Shown: piece after piece, positions 16,250-24,900 of the stretch
Position numbering within the stretch: the stretch's first letter is position 1
Layout: each line of letters begins with the position of its first letter
Assembly: GCA_964610175.1 (NCBI GenBank)
Contig: CAZSVE010000010.1
Location: forward strand, 1-53,698
DNA length: 53,698 nt
Direction of reading: 5' to 3'
Source of the DNA: CAZSVE01 sp964610175
GTDB taxonomy: Bacteria; Pseudomonadota; Gammaproteobacteria; HK1
Notes under the pieces: model-generated
Told to the model about the DNA's origin: nothing
What the model saw: only the letters and a program-made list of their open reading frames with translations
Database searches by the model: none
Program-made: the position numbers and the translations under genes

Positions 16250-17090
16250 ATGCTGCTACTACACATCTCGGATATTCACTTTCGCGCGCCGGATTGCACG
16301 ACGCCGGACCTGGACCCGGAGCGTCCATTTCGGATCCATCTGCTCCGGGATGCACGGAACAGGATAGCCACTCTTGGCCCGGTCGGGGCCATCCTGGTTA
16401 CCGGCGACATCGCGTACAAAGGCGCTCCTGAAGAATACGAAGCCGCTTTCCATTGGCTGAAGGGACTGGCCGACGCATGCAAGTGCCCATTGCAACGGGT
16501 ATACGTTGTTCCCGGGAATCATGACCTAGCGAGGCTTCGCCTCGGACCAATGAACCATAATCCTGCGCTAGTAAATAGCTGTTAAAACCTAGCGAGGCTC
16601 CGCTTCAGACCAATGAACCATAATCCCGCGCTAGTAAAGGACCGTTAAAACTTGATCCATTTGTAAAGCTGAGCGAGAAATAAACAAATTAATCCATTCG
16701 CAAAGCCGAGCGGGAAATAAACAAAGTAGACCGCAACATCGCACAGGAACCGGCGGTGCGAAAGGCTCAACATGCCATCGAGGCCGCTGAGTCCCGCCAT
16801 CGCGAGCGGGCGTTACGAGATCGATTCAGCAGTCCGGACTCCTCGCATGCGCTGCTGAAACCGCTAACCGCCTACAACGATTTCGCGAAACGATTCAATT
16901 GCCAAGTCTACCCACCGGAACGGCTTTACTGGAAGCAGGATCTCGCGCTGGATAATTGCGTCGCGCTTCGAATACATGGTTTGACATCTACCCTGCTGTC
17001 CGGTGCGGGTGGTGATGACGACACACGTGTAGATCTCTATTTAAGCCCACTACGGTGCTCGATCCGGTGGACTCAATGGGCCGGCGCATA
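16250..17090 (+). pseudogene. Calcineurin-like metallophosphoesterase, interrupted by family A repeats
   Basis: MLLLHISDIHFR (metal-binding DxH), AILVTGDIAYKG (GD) and YVVPGNHD (GNHD) form the first half of a class III metallophosphoesterase. Directly after GNHD a 200-bp nested repeat (16526-16725) is inserted. The same frame then resumes with VDRN...RKAQHAIEAAESRH ... YPPERLYWKQDL ... LRIHGLTSTLLSGAGG ... LYLSPL. A further one- or two-base change near 17050 shifts the frame into VLDPVDSMGRR, and later homology fades. Excising the repeat restores ...GNHDVDRN. Family members hydrolyse phosphodiesters or monoesters; some sit in defence islands. Confidence 0.82.
16526..16725 (+). repeat. Nested pair of family A repeats
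   Basis: An inner copy (16589-16688) sits inside an outer copy, whose halves are 16526-16588 and 16689-16725. Joining ...GTTAAAAC to TTAATCCATTCG... rebuilds a normal A element. Neither insertion shows a target duplication. Both belong to a subtype sharing CGGACCAATGAACCATAATC with 26287-26386. Confidence 0.85.
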
Positions 17091-17200
17091 ACTTCCACGG
17101 GTTTTGGGTACCGTGACCGGTATCGTTTTTGTTGTGTGTGGGGCTTCATACCCCGCACGGGCCGCAATACAAAAGAAAGGCAGGATTGGAATTATGAGCC

Positions 17201-17411
17201 CTATAAATGCTCAGGCTTCAAACCAGTGTGTTTCGAGATGCGCGCCAGCATCCTGGGGCCGATTTCTTCGCTGTCATGAAAAGCGAACACGAAATCTGGA
17301 TATCCTGGCTTGGCGAGGGTTCTGTGAGGGCCCGATGTCCGCTTTATTTTCCAGCCGTCTCGAAAGCGCGGATAGAACGCGCCTTGCCTTCGCGCTTGGC
17401 CAGCGATTCAT
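17201..17411 (-). pseudogene. hicA: HicA-type toxin with a frameshift
   Basis: From ATG 17411 the frame gives MNRWPSAKARRVLSAL. After a one-base shift it continues as DGWKIKRTSGPHRTLAKPGY, then PDFVFAFHDSEEIGPRMLAR and ISKHTGLKPEHL, ending at 17201. This is a complete HicA (dsRBD-like mRNA interferase), including the catalytic His in the S/P-H-R segment. Its length, 211 bp, is one more than a multiple of 3. Its start overlaps the stop of the hicB remnant (ATGA). Confidence 0.82.
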
Positions 17412-17547
17412 GCAGCGGCAAAGAGAATGTGGATGGGCTCGACCGGTTGTTCGCCGGTCTCGATACGCTCGGCTATCGCTCGAAGGGCCAACGCCTCGGT
17501 GCCGGCAATGGCTTCATCCCTGGTTCTTCCGTATTTCATCGCGCCCG
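17408..17547 (-). pseudogene. HicB-type antitoxin, C-terminal fragment
   Basis: Encodes (PGA)MKYGRTRDEAIAGTEALALR then AIAERIETGE and the terminal FAAA, the usual C-terminal half of HicB proteins of the ...YGxTRDEAI... type. A TGA lies in frame just upstream of PGA, and the N-terminal half is missing. The stop overlaps the hicA start by ATGA. Confidence 0.72.
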
Positions 17548-17751
17548 GTCAGCACTAGGGAGCTCGAAAAGATGCTCGATACGTATATCGATTCCTTCGA
17601 GACCGCCAAGGACAAGCAGGCGGTGGCCAGCTACGCCATCGACATCAAAAACGAGAATTCAGAGGCGGCAGTGGACGCGGCCAAGCGCCCCCCGTGTGCA
17701 ACTTTTTCCGTTGCTTGGTGAAAAACCGGAAAAGGCAGATTTCAGGAAAAA

Positions 17752-18000
17752 TTGCGCACGGAATCGTTACAGATATGGCGCTACGCGGAGAATGCCACCG
17801 GTTCCGATGATTCCAAGCTCAAATACCTGGGCTGGGGCGCACGCCTCCCCGCCAGCGCCATGAAGCCCCCCGGCCAAACCCGGACCCTGGAATCTCCCCG
17901 TCGGGGCGCGGGCTGGATCTTTCTCGACTGGAAGGCCCCGGACGAGGGCGGCGACGAAGGGAGAGGATTGCCGGTGAGTGCTCTGCGCGAACCGCGTCCC
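17752..18000 (+). pseudogene. Fragment of a fibronectin-III-like gene, cut by the retron
   Basis: IWRYAENATGSDDSKLKYLG with WGARLPASAMKPPGQTRTL and GWIFLDWKAPDEGGDEG aligns with the middle of 20696-21302 (YAENTVDHDNAKLKLIGWGG ... ELAWGKPADGG). Homology ends just before the retron RNA region, so the retron was probably inserted into, or recombined with, this gene copy. The preceding 17570-17690 holds an unrecognised helical fragment. Confidence 0.68.
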
Positions 18001-18002
18001 GT

Positions 18003-18167
18003 GCACTATGCCGATTAGCGAGAAACAGTTTGACTGTTCGACGATTCTTGCCCGATCATCCGAGTTGGACGGAGGGAGGAATATGGTTTTGGGATGCGAG
18101 TCGCATCCGCCACTTAAGGTAATCACATTGTACCTATTCGCCGTCCGTCCATTTTTCTATTTTACTG
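18003..18167 (+). ncRNA. Candidate retron msr-msd RNA
   Basis: TTAGCGAGA at 18015-18023 equals the branching-G context of the well-known E. coli retron Ec86 as I recall it (TTAGC, branch G at 18018). It is followed by an msr-like hairpin AACAG/CTGTT (18024-18028 with 18034-18038). An msd-like stem follows: GGACGG/CCGTCC (18067-18072 with 18141-18146), GAATA/TATTC (18079-18083 with 18135-18139), enclosing hairpins GGATGC/GCATCC (18092-18108) and GGTA/TACC (18118-18134). A T-rich stretch follows, then the RT start. I could not find a convincing a1/a2 end-pairing, so the outer boundaries are uncertain. Confidence 0.65.
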
Positions 18168-19937
18168 ATGGCGAGAGATCCAGTGGCCCCCTTCATTGTC
18201 GATTTCAGGAAAGCAAAAGATACCAATCATCTTGCAACGTTGATTGGGTGTCATGCTGAAATGCTGGATAGGATAAGAAATTCAGCAACCCACCAGGAAT
18301 TCTACCGCGAGCACCGTATCCCGAAACGCAATCGTCGCCGAAGAGGCGAGTATCGAGTCGTGTGGCAAGCGGTATCTGAACTCGCGCAGATACAGAAGGC
18401 TCTACTCCGTAAATTCGAAAACTTTGCCCGTGATACCGTCGATGATTACCCGCATTCCGCCGTTCATGGTTATGTGACGGGACGTAGCACTCTCACAAAT
18501 GCGAGATGTCATGCTGGTGCGAAGATTATTGCCAGAGCCGACATAAAAGATTTCTTTCCCTCTATCTCACGCGCACGACTTGAAGCTCTTTTAACCGAGC
18601 TGGGTATTTATCAGTCCGTTGCAGAGGTAATCGGTGGGCTGGCAACCATCGACGATGGGCTTGGGCAGGGAATACACACAAGCCCATTCTTTGCAAATCT
18701 TGTTTGCATACCGCTAGATCAAGAGCTATCTGATTTAGCAGGAAAATATCAGGCAATCTACACCCGATATGCGGATGACTTGACGTTTTCTAGCGATACC
18801 CGCGTTCCCGATAGAATTGCAATTGAAACCGTGCTCCAAACACATGGATTTCCGTTAGCCAAAGACAAGTTTAGAACAACGAAAATAGGACAGGCCCATT
18901 TTGTAACGGGTCTCAGCGTTTCGGAGTTGGATAGACCGCGAATACCTTACAAGTTCAAGCATAAGTTGAGGCAGGAACTCTACTATTCGGATCGGTTCGG
19001 CATCATGAATCATGCAGAGAGGGCCGGTTACAGATTCCCCCACCATTGCATAAATAGCATTGATGGCCGGATAAGTTACCTGCAAGGAATTGAACCAGAG
19101 CTCGGCGTGGAAATGCGTCAACTCTGGAAAAGTCTTCTTAAGCGCGATGGACTTTTCTCCACATATCTTCCGACATATAAGGAGGGAATGCGTCAAATAT
19201 TCAAAGAGGTAGAGGGAGTATCGTATTTTATTGACGAAACAGAAACGCATTTTAGAGGTGACGTCTATTTGGGATTGGCGTTAGTGGCGGTAGCTACGGG
19301 AGACGTAAGTACCATTGAAGAGGCCATTGCCCAAACCCTGGATCGGTTTCTACACGATCCATATGCCTCTGGGCGAAAAGAAAAGTTGCAGAAAAAAGGC
19401 CTGCATTTTACCGATGATTCCGAAGAGATTCGTACTGATTTCATCAAGACTATTGCCCGCTTCCCAATTCGCGCTTTCGTCGCATATCGAAAGCTAAGCG
19501 GAATCACAAGAAAGGATGCTTATTTATCTCTTTTGAGGATTCTCGTTACAGACAGGTTGTCAGACCCGTTGCTAACTCTTAACAGCACTATAATTTACGA
19601 ACAGCTATCTGAAGTACCTCATAAATATTTTGAACTGACAATTCACGAAGTCATGGGAAAGATCAAGGAACGTGGAGGCAAATTCTACCAAGAACCCCGT
19701 ATTGTATGCTGCGGCAAGCGCGACCAACCATGCATAGCGATAGCAGACTACTTGCTGGGAGTATTTTCCCATTACGCCACGTCTGAACCACCAAATGAAA
19801 CACCGCGCAAAAGGTTCGAGCGGTTGCGCGATAAAATACGCCTCATAGTCGATGCCGACGAAAAAAGACGTTTCTGGAGAAACAATCCTTTTCCCGGATT
19901 TTCTGCTATGGATGGCACAGAAAATAATCTCGCGTAG
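18168..19937 (+). CDS. Retron reverse transcriptase fused to a DUF3800-like domain
   Basis: 589 aa. The RT fold occupies about residues 30-300: IARADIKDFFPSIS (motif A, 122-134), the retron-type NAxxH (NARCH, 111-115), GLGQGIHTSPFFANL (164-178), the catalytic YADD (201-204) and the retron VTG motif (HFVTGLSV, 244-251). A second domain starts near residue 350 with FIDETETHFRGDVYLGLALV, the DE...GD pattern of DUF3800 (RNase H-like), and runs to the end. RT plus DUF3800 corresponds to retron type VII in published classifications as I recall. No Shine-Dalgarno is visible before ATG 18168. It is AT-richer than its neighbours. Retrons are anti-phage systems; the effector here would be the fused domain. 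Confidence 0.87.
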   Translation: MARDPVAPFIVDFRKAKDTNHLATLIGCHAEMLDRIRNSATHQEFYREHRIPKRNRRRRGEYRVVWQAVSELAQIQKALLRKFENFARDTVDDYPHSAVHGYVTGRSTLTNARCHAGAKIIARADIKDFFPSISRARLEALLTELGIYQSVAEVIGGLATIDDGLGQGIHTSPFFANLVCIPLDQELSDLAGKYQAIYTRYADDLTFSSDTRVPDRIAIETVLQTHGFPLAKDKFRTTKIGQAHFVTGLSVSELDRPRIPYKFKHKLRQELYYSDRFGIMNHAERAGYRFPHHCINSIDGRISYLQGIEPELGVEMRQLWKSLLKRDGLFSTYLPTYKEGMRQIFKEVEGVSYFIDETETHFRGDVYLGLALVAVATGDVSTIEEAIAQTLDRFLHDPYASGRKEKLQKKGLHFTDDSEEIRTDFIKTIARFPIRAFVAYRKLSGITRKDAYLSLLRILVTDRLSDPLLTLNSTIIYEQLSEVPHKYFELTIHEVMGKIKERGGKFYQEPRIVCCGKRDQPCIAIADYLLGVFSHYATSEPPNETPRKRFERLRDKIRLIVDADEKRRFWRNNPFPGFSAMDGTENNLA

Positions 19938-20099
19938 TCAGCCAAGGAGATTAGTGCAACCAAAATATTGTCACTCACGATTCTCTCCTTTTATATCATA
20001 ATAGTTGGACGGATCCACATACCGCAGCTATAACAGAGATTCGCTGGGGGATTTCCTTATTATTGTACTTCCAATCATGCGTAATCGTTTACTCCCCCT

Positions 20100-20323
20100 G
20101 TAGGATGGGCAAAGGCGCGAGGCGCCGCGCCAATCACAAGACAAAGGTGTGAAGCGCCGTGCCCATCGCGGCCTGTTATGATGGGCACGCTTTCGAGACT
20201 GTGAAAGTATTCCAGCTTGCGGATTCCGGGAGGATTTTATGCCTGTTCCGGGTACGTTGAAAAATCGCGTGTACCCGAAAACAACGAATACTTTCACAGT
20301 CTCTTTCGCTTTGCCCATCCTAC
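20100..20323 (+). repeat. Family C composite palindrome
   Basis: The outer ends GTAGGATGGGCAAAG (20100) and CTTTGCCCATCCTAC (20309-20323) are inverted. An inner pair of 18-nt arms is perfect (20195-20212 and 20286-20303), and the loop holds CGGGTAC/GTACCCG. Left of the inner arms is a partial second C unit ending GCGCCGTGCCCATC. It looks like a C element inserted into or next to another. No gene is seen in 19938-20695 besides this and the short repeats at 20411-20592. Confidence 0.75.
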
Positions 20324-20410
20324 GAAAATCGTCGTTTCGGGAGGGGGGAGTGAACGATTACCATGGGATATCCTGTTCTCGGCTATGGAAGGAGTCCATA
20401 CATCCAGCAA

Positions 20411-20592
20411 ATGCAAACAAACGCCGATCTGATGGGGGTTCACGCTGACGCCATGCAAACTCACGACGGAAAAATGCAAACCAACATCCATGCGGCGCGA
20501 ACCCGCAAAAGCAGAACGCAAGCCCGTATTCCTTCGATGATGGTCTGTATTTCATCGATGTAAACGCACATCCTGTCCGTGCAAGTTTGCAT
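20411..20592 (+). repeat. Short ATGCAAAC repeats upstream of the fibronectin-III-like gene
   Basis: ATGCAAAC occurs at 20411-20418, 20453-20460 and 20474-20481, and inverted as GTTTGCAT at 20585-20592. The spacing is irregular. They could be protein-binding sites or coding remnants (reading MQTN, MQTH, MQTN in one frame). No further support. Confidence 0.4.
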
Positions 20593-20695
20593 TCATCCGA
20601 TGGTTTTCGACAAAATCCGCCTGAAACGACGCATCCAAGCGCCGTTTCCCCACAAAATACCGAACAAATACCAACAAAACCAGGAGATTACCGCC

Positions 20696-21302
20696 ATGGC
20701 CCAATTCCCGAGAGACGAAACCGGCGTCCTTGGCCTCGCCCAGGAGATCGCGGATGGCCTTGCCGCCAATACGGATATCTATCCCGCCCCACCGGTCAGC
20801 ACCGAAGACATCGACGCCGCGACTGCCGATTGTGCTGCGGCCCGGGATGCCGTACAGGCCGCCAAGTCCGCCCTGGAGCAGGCCGTCTCTCGATGCGCTG
20901 GAAGACAAGATGAAGAAAGATATCCGCTACGCCGAGAATACGGTGGATCACGACAATGCGAAATTGAAGCTCATCGGCTGGGGTGGACGCAAGACCGCCA
21001 CCCCGCTGGAGGCGCCGGGTCAGGTGGGGAATCTCGTCATCCGAAGCCAGGGAGAGGGTCGCATCGAGCTTGCCTGGGGAAAACCCGCCGACGGCGGCAA
21101 GGTGGCGGCTTACAAAGTGAAATGCCGCCCACGTATCATAGAGGGTACCACGGGCGCGGCCTGGGCCAACGCCGATACCGCCATGGAGACCGAGATCACC
21201 CTCGCGGGCCAAATACAGGGCAAGGAACTGGAATTCTGCGTGGTGGCCGTGAACAAGGCCGGCGAGGGCGTGGCGAGCAATACGGTGACGGCGGTGCTTT
21301 GA
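20696..21302 (+). pseudogene. Fibronectin type III-like protein, internally frameshifted
   Basis: ATG 20696, with CAGGAGA 11 nt upstream, opens MAQFPRDETGVLGLAQEIAD ... IDAATADCAAARDAVQAAKS, a helical N-terminus. Near 20882 the coding frame changes: LDALEDKMKKDIRYAEN onward is in another frame and runs through a fibronectin-III-like domain (VGNLVIRSQGEGRIELAWGK ... KELEFCVVAVNKAGEG) to TGA 21302. A short deletion at the junction is likely. At least three other fragments of this family lie at 15075-15158, 17752-18000 and 25475-25710 (minus). The biological role is unknown. Confidence 0.75.
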
Positions 21303-21424
21303 GCCGTGGCCACGCGCGCCACTGATGGGGCTCCTGCCCGCAAAGCGCGTGGGATCCATAGAAGCATCGAAATGCGATAGTGTGCTAATAAGCGGTTAGC
21401 TTTTAAAAAAACACGGAGAACTGA

Positions 21425-21592
21425 ATGGATTTCGCAGCAATACAAGGTGCTATTTCTAGTCTGAAAGCAGCAACTGAAATATCCAGGTCAATTATGGATA
21501 TGAAAACCATGTCTGAAGTTCAAGGAAAAGTTATAGAACTTCAATCCGCTCTACTAGAGGCGCAGAATTCCGCCCTCTCAGCATCTCGGTAA
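21425..21592 (+). CDS. Small helical protein ahead of the DUF4062/HEAT gene
   Basis: 55 aa: MDFAAIQGAISSLKAATEIS then MDMKTMSEVQGKVIELQSAL, an amphipathic helical or coiled-coil segment similar to the start of longer phage-type proteins that I recall (IQ...SLK..EI.K...D......GKVIELQ..I). CGGAG lies upstream of ATG 21425. The stop is 6 bp before the next ATG, so the two genes are probably one operon. It may be a truncated phage-derived gene or a small partner of the large protein. Confidence 0.55.
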   Translation: MDFAAIQGAISSLKAATEISRSIMDMKTMSEVQGKVIELQSALLEAQNSALSASR

Positions 21593-21598
21593 CCGGAT

Positions 21599-24091
21599 AT
21601 GCCTAGTACACGAAAGATCATCCGCGCATTTCTGGCCTCGCCTGGCGATCTTCGAGAAGAGCGGCAAGCCATTCGAGGCGTGGTTGATGAATTCAACGAG
21701 TCTTGGGCGAACGAGCTTGGCTATCAAGTCGAACTGATTGGCTGGGAAGACACCGTCTCCCGATTCGGGCGACCACAACATCTCATCAATCAAGAGCTCG
21801 ATCAGTGCGATCTATTTCTTGGAATGATCTGGAAGAGGTGGGGCACCCCGCCAAACCACGACGGAGAATTCTCCTCCGGGTTCGAGGAGGAATTCGAACG
21901 GTCGATGGTAAGGCGCGAGAAGACCGGAAGCCCAGAGATTTCGCTCTTTTTCAAGCAGATCCTGGACGACCTCATGGCGGATCGGGGCGATGATCTGAAA
22001 AAGGTTCTAAGGTTTCGGAAAAAGATTATTGACGACAAGAAAATTCTATTCCAGGACTTCTCGACGGTGCGGGGCATGGAAACGCTGGCCAGGAAAAGCG
22101 TTACCGACTATGTAAAGCGCGTCAGGGCTGAAGATGAACCATCCGAGCCCGACGAGCTGCGGTCGAAACGGACGCCATCGGATTCCGGGGAGTCAAGAAA
22201 GAACGATAAGGGACGCGAGTCATCTCCGCTATCTACCGAAGGCATTGGATTTCTCGATAACCTTGTCGAAAGAATCAGGCAGCCGGATTCCCTGGATGCG
22301 CTCAGGGCGAGTGATGTCGCACGGTTCAGATTGCTGGCCAATTCCATATCGAAGCCGGGCAACGCGGAAATGAATCTGGGCGTCCATGACATCAATATCC
22401 TCTTCACGGCGCGCACCGAAGGAGTGAAACTGGGTGATACGGAAATACGCTTTTTAACCCGTTTGGGTTTTCAGCATCTCGCCAACGAGAATGTGCCACT
22501 GTGGTGTTGGTATTCGGCCCTGGCGGATTCATGGTTCGACCCTGCGGTCTTCTCCTCGTTCGCCGGAGCCAACGAGAACGAGAAGATTGGGGCGATTTCC
22601 GTATTGACCGCGCTGGTCCTTGATCTCCCTACGAATGACCCCGTGATCAACCGAAGCTGGATCATCAATGTCTGGTTCTCGGATAACTCACCGTCTAAAG
22701 TGCGGACGGTGGCCCTGGGATATCTCGCCAAATGTGGTACTGCGACGGATCTGGAGATCGCCAGGAAGGAATACGACCGGAGCGACCACGGGACATCCCG
22801 CAGCGCGCTTGAGTGCATGATCGGAATTTTGCTTCGAACCGGTCAGGTAAATTCAGCCCAGAAACTGGTCCTGGAGTCACAGTTCGAGACGCTCGATGCC
22901 GATCTGCTGAAGTCTGTGCTAGCGGGATTCGAGGGTCAGAAAACCTTCGCGCTGCTGCTTGGCCTTGAACACCGCAACCCGCAGGTTCGACTGCGCGCAA
23001 CGGAGGCGTTGCATAGCCGGGGCGCGCTGGGTGTCGGTATGGCCGAGCGGCTAACTGGGGATAGTGATGCCTTGGTGCGCAATGAGGCTGTTAAGGCGCT
23101 ATTGCAACTTGGAAAGCCGCTTGATGAAAAGGAAATCGAGAAGATCCTCGTTCAGCCACGGAAGCAACCTGGGTTATGGGGACAGGGTTTGATCAGTCCG
23201 GTAACATCAGACAAGGCGGGAGAGGAACTCTTTCAGCAGTACCAGTTGGATGTGTTGAAGCGTCTCTCCGAGGCGGAGTTGGAGGAGAGAGTAGGGGCGA
23301 GCCTCATGCACAACGATGCCGCGTACTTCGCACTCGTGGAAAAGTACTTCAGAAATCATGGCGACGGGCTGCGCCGCAACGTGGACGACAGGTTTGGTGC
23401 GTACTTCGAGGAGCGGATTCAAAGGACGAAAGCTGCATTCGGTGACAGCTCCGCCAGTCAGGATCTCGTCAAGAAAACGAGAGACATGGAAGAGTTTTGG
23501 CGCAAAACGCTCACAAGACGAGGGTTGAATGTGCTGTGTGCGGCGCAAAAGCCCGAGGATCTGCAAAGGATAAGGGCCAACCTCCGCGACGGCTACGCAG
23601 GGGCGTCGAAGCTTGATGCCGCGTATTTGGGCAAACACGGAGAGTGGACGGATATTCCCATGCTTGCGAATGCAGAGGGGCCAAAGCTCGGTGGGACACT
23701 GCTAACGATGTCGGTTGATAAGGAGTTTCAGGCCGAAGTCGCGAAAGCCATCACTGCAATCGGCAAAAAACACCCGGTCTCGTATCTGCTCTCTCTCGAA
23801 ATGCCAGCGGCCATCTTGAAGAAGACAATTGAACTCTGCGCGGAATCACGGTTTGCAAAAATATCACAGGATGCCTTGCTCGCCCTTTTCAATCACGAGT
23901 CAGGTGAGGTGCGTAAAGCTGCCGCTGTTCTGGCTGTCCGGGCGCTCCCCGCGAAGCGGATAAAATCAATTCTTCGCGAATACGTCGGTAGCGAAAATTA
24001 TCGCTACTACAACGTCATTCATTGGCTGGATCTGGGGGCGTCGATGAGCCGGGATGACGCCAGAAAGGTGGCACGGGCAGTCGGCAATTAA
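21599..24091 (+). CDS. DUF4062 domain protein with HEAT-like repeats, predicted defence protein
   Basis: 830 aa. Residues 5-95 are DUF4062 (IIRAFLASPGDLREERQAIR, then WGTPP-type end), a Rossmann-like domain related to TIR/SLOG sensor or effector domains and often N-terminal in STAND-type proteins. A charged linker of about 180-215 follows. From about 300 to the end the protein is all-helical with HEAT-style repeats (VRLRATEALHSRGA, ALVRNEAVKALLQLG, EVRKAAAVLAVRAL). There is no P-loop. GC and codon use resemble the GC-rich host. Such an architecture suggests a sensor scaffold with an N-terminal effector. Antiphage function is inferred from the domain and from the retron nearby. Confidence 0.75.
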   Translation: MPSTRKIIRAFLASPGDLREERQAIRGVVDEFNESWANELGYQVELIGWEDTVSRFGRPQHLINQELDQCDLFLGMIWKRWGTPPNHDGEFSSGFEEEFERSMVRREKTGSPEISLFFKQILDDLMADRGDDLKKVLRFRKKIIDDKKILFQDFSTVRGMETLARKSVTDYVKRVRAEDEPSEPDELRSKRTPSDSGESRKNDKGRESSPLSTEGIGFLDNLVERIRQPDSLDALRASDVARFRLLANSISKPGNAEMNLGVHDINILFTARTEGVKLGDTEIRFLTRLGFQHLANENVPLWCWYSALADSWFDPAVFSSFAGANENEKIGAISVLTALVLDLPTNDPVINRSWIINVWFSDNSPSKVRTVALGYLAKCGTATDLEIARKEYDRSDHGTSRSALECMIGILLRTGQVNSAQKLVLESQFETLDADLLKSVLAGFEGQKTFALLLGLEHRNPQVRLRATEALHSRGALGVGMAERLTGDSDALVRNEAVKALLQLGKPLDEKEIEKILVQPRKQPGLWGQGLISPVTSDKAGEELFQQYQLDVLKRLSEAELEERVGASLMHNDAAYFALVEKYFRNHGDGLRRNVDDRFGAYFEERIQRTKAAFGDSSASQDLVKKTRDMEEFWRKTLTRRGLNVLCAAQKPEDLQRIRANLRDGYAGASKLDAAYLGKHGEWTDIPMLANAEGPKLGGTLLTMSVDKEFQAEVAKAITAIGKKHPVSYLLSLEMPAAILKKTIELCAESRFAKISQDALLALFNHESGEVRKAAAVLAVRALPAKRIKSILREYVGSENYRYYNVIHWLDLGASMSRDDARKVARAVGN

Positions 24092-24129
24092 CAATTTCTC
24101 CGTCATCAATCTGCGTATTCCGAGGGAAA

Positions 24130-24445
24130 ATGGGCGCTGATTACGACGGAAAGTGACCCACTTTTGCACCTTCGTCGGAATCGGTGCGACTTTGTCGGAA
24201 TAGCTTTGTAAAAAGTGCTGGAATATCTCAAAGCCGTCAGGCGTTCTCCCCACTTTACACTGGAGAGAACACAATGCCGAACAAGAGAATTCCGATGCGC
24301 AAAATAAAAGAAGTATTACGCCTGCATTTCGAATCAGGCTTAGGGCACAGGAAGATTGCCCAAGTCTTGAATATCTCCAAAGGAGCGGTAGGTAACTACC
24401 TGGGTTTAGCCAAGGCCAAAGGGATAAGTTGGCCGCTTCCGGAAG
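24130..24445 (+). mobile_element. IS21-family left-end remnant
   Basis: 24130-24273 resembles an IS21 left end (GCTGATTACGACGGAAAGTG and CCCACTTTT), followed by the first 57 codons of an istA-type transposase (MPNKRIPMRKIKEVLRLHFE, then GHRKIAQVLNISKGAVGNYL with an HTH). The rest of istA, istB and the right end are absent; homology ends at LPEGMD, where toxin sequence begins. Confidence 0.75.
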
Positions 24446-24525
24446 GCATGGATTTGGTGATTATCACTGTATACGAACCCGATTCCTTGAGATGGATGAA
24501 AGGGTTTTCCAGGAGAAGAACATGA
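24274..24525 (+). pseudogene. Chimera of istA start and DUF4258-type toxin end
   Basis: The first 57 residues are IstA. The last about 25 (DLVIITVYEPDSLRWMKGFS, then RRRT) match the C-terminus of DUF4258-family toxins, which usually precede YgiT-type antitoxins. The fusion is in frame and keeps the ATGA overlap with the antitoxin gene. A deletion between IS and toxin probably created it; RNase activity is not expected because most of the toxin is gone. Confidence 0.72.
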
Positions 24526-24746
24526 AGTGCGTCATCTGCCGAAACGGCAATACCGAAGAAGGTTCCGCTACCGTCCTGCTGGAACGGGAAGGAACGACGC
24601 TGGTATTCAAGCATGTTCCCGCCAAGGTCTGCGACAACTGCGGCGAGGAATATATTTCATCTGATGTGAACCGCGCATTGCTCTGGAAGGCCAGGAAAGA
24701 ATTGCATCGGGGCGCGGCGCTGGAAATGCTGGATTTTGCCGCCTGA
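24522..24746 (+). CDS. YgiT-type zinc-finger antitoxin (MqsA N-terminal-like)
   Basis: 74 aa. Two CxxC pairs (MKCVICRNG and KVCDNCGEE) form the zinc-binding domain, and the helix YISSDVNRALLWKARKELHR follows. ATG 24522 overlaps the upstream stop (ATGA), the usual coupling of DUF4258/YgiT pairs. The helix-turn-helix half of MqsA is absent, as in other short YgiT-type antitoxins. Its toxin survives only as a C-terminal tail, so it is probably an orphan antitoxin. Confidence 0.82.
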   Translation: MKCVICRNGNTEEGSATVLLEREGTTLVFKHVPAKVCDNCGEEYISSDVNRALLWKARKELHRGAALEMLDFAA

Positions 24747-24845
24747 ACCGATGAAGCTGCTTTTCTTCATCCAGCCTCGCTTGCTGTGGACTTGTGGACG
24801 AGTCCTTCGGACCGGCCTTCGCCCTTCGGGACGTGTGGACAGCCC

Positions 24846-24869
24846 GTGGACAACATCCCTGTTGTCCAC
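24846..24869 (+). repeat. Perfect hairpin GTGGACAACA/TGTTGTCCAC
   Basis: Ten-bp perfect arms at 24846-24855 and 24860-24869 with a TCCC loop, next to further GTGGAC/GTCC motifs from 24787. It separates the YgiT gene from the truncated PIN gene and may be the end of a palindromic element that removed the 5' part of the PIN toxin. Confidence 0.65.
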
Positions 24870-24900
24870 CGCCTGCCCACACTCTTCGGCCTCTCGCCCA

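Noticed and set aside
17976..18200. A definite a1/a2 end-pairing for the retron RNA
   Set aside because: GTGCACTATGCCGA upstream of TTAGC has only a weak partner near 18168; I could not place a convincing complementary arm, so RNA ends are left open.
20363..20563. 66-codon frame MGYPVLGYGRSPYIQQ...
   Set aside because: Short, no family, overlaps the ATGCAAAC repeats; no RBS of note.
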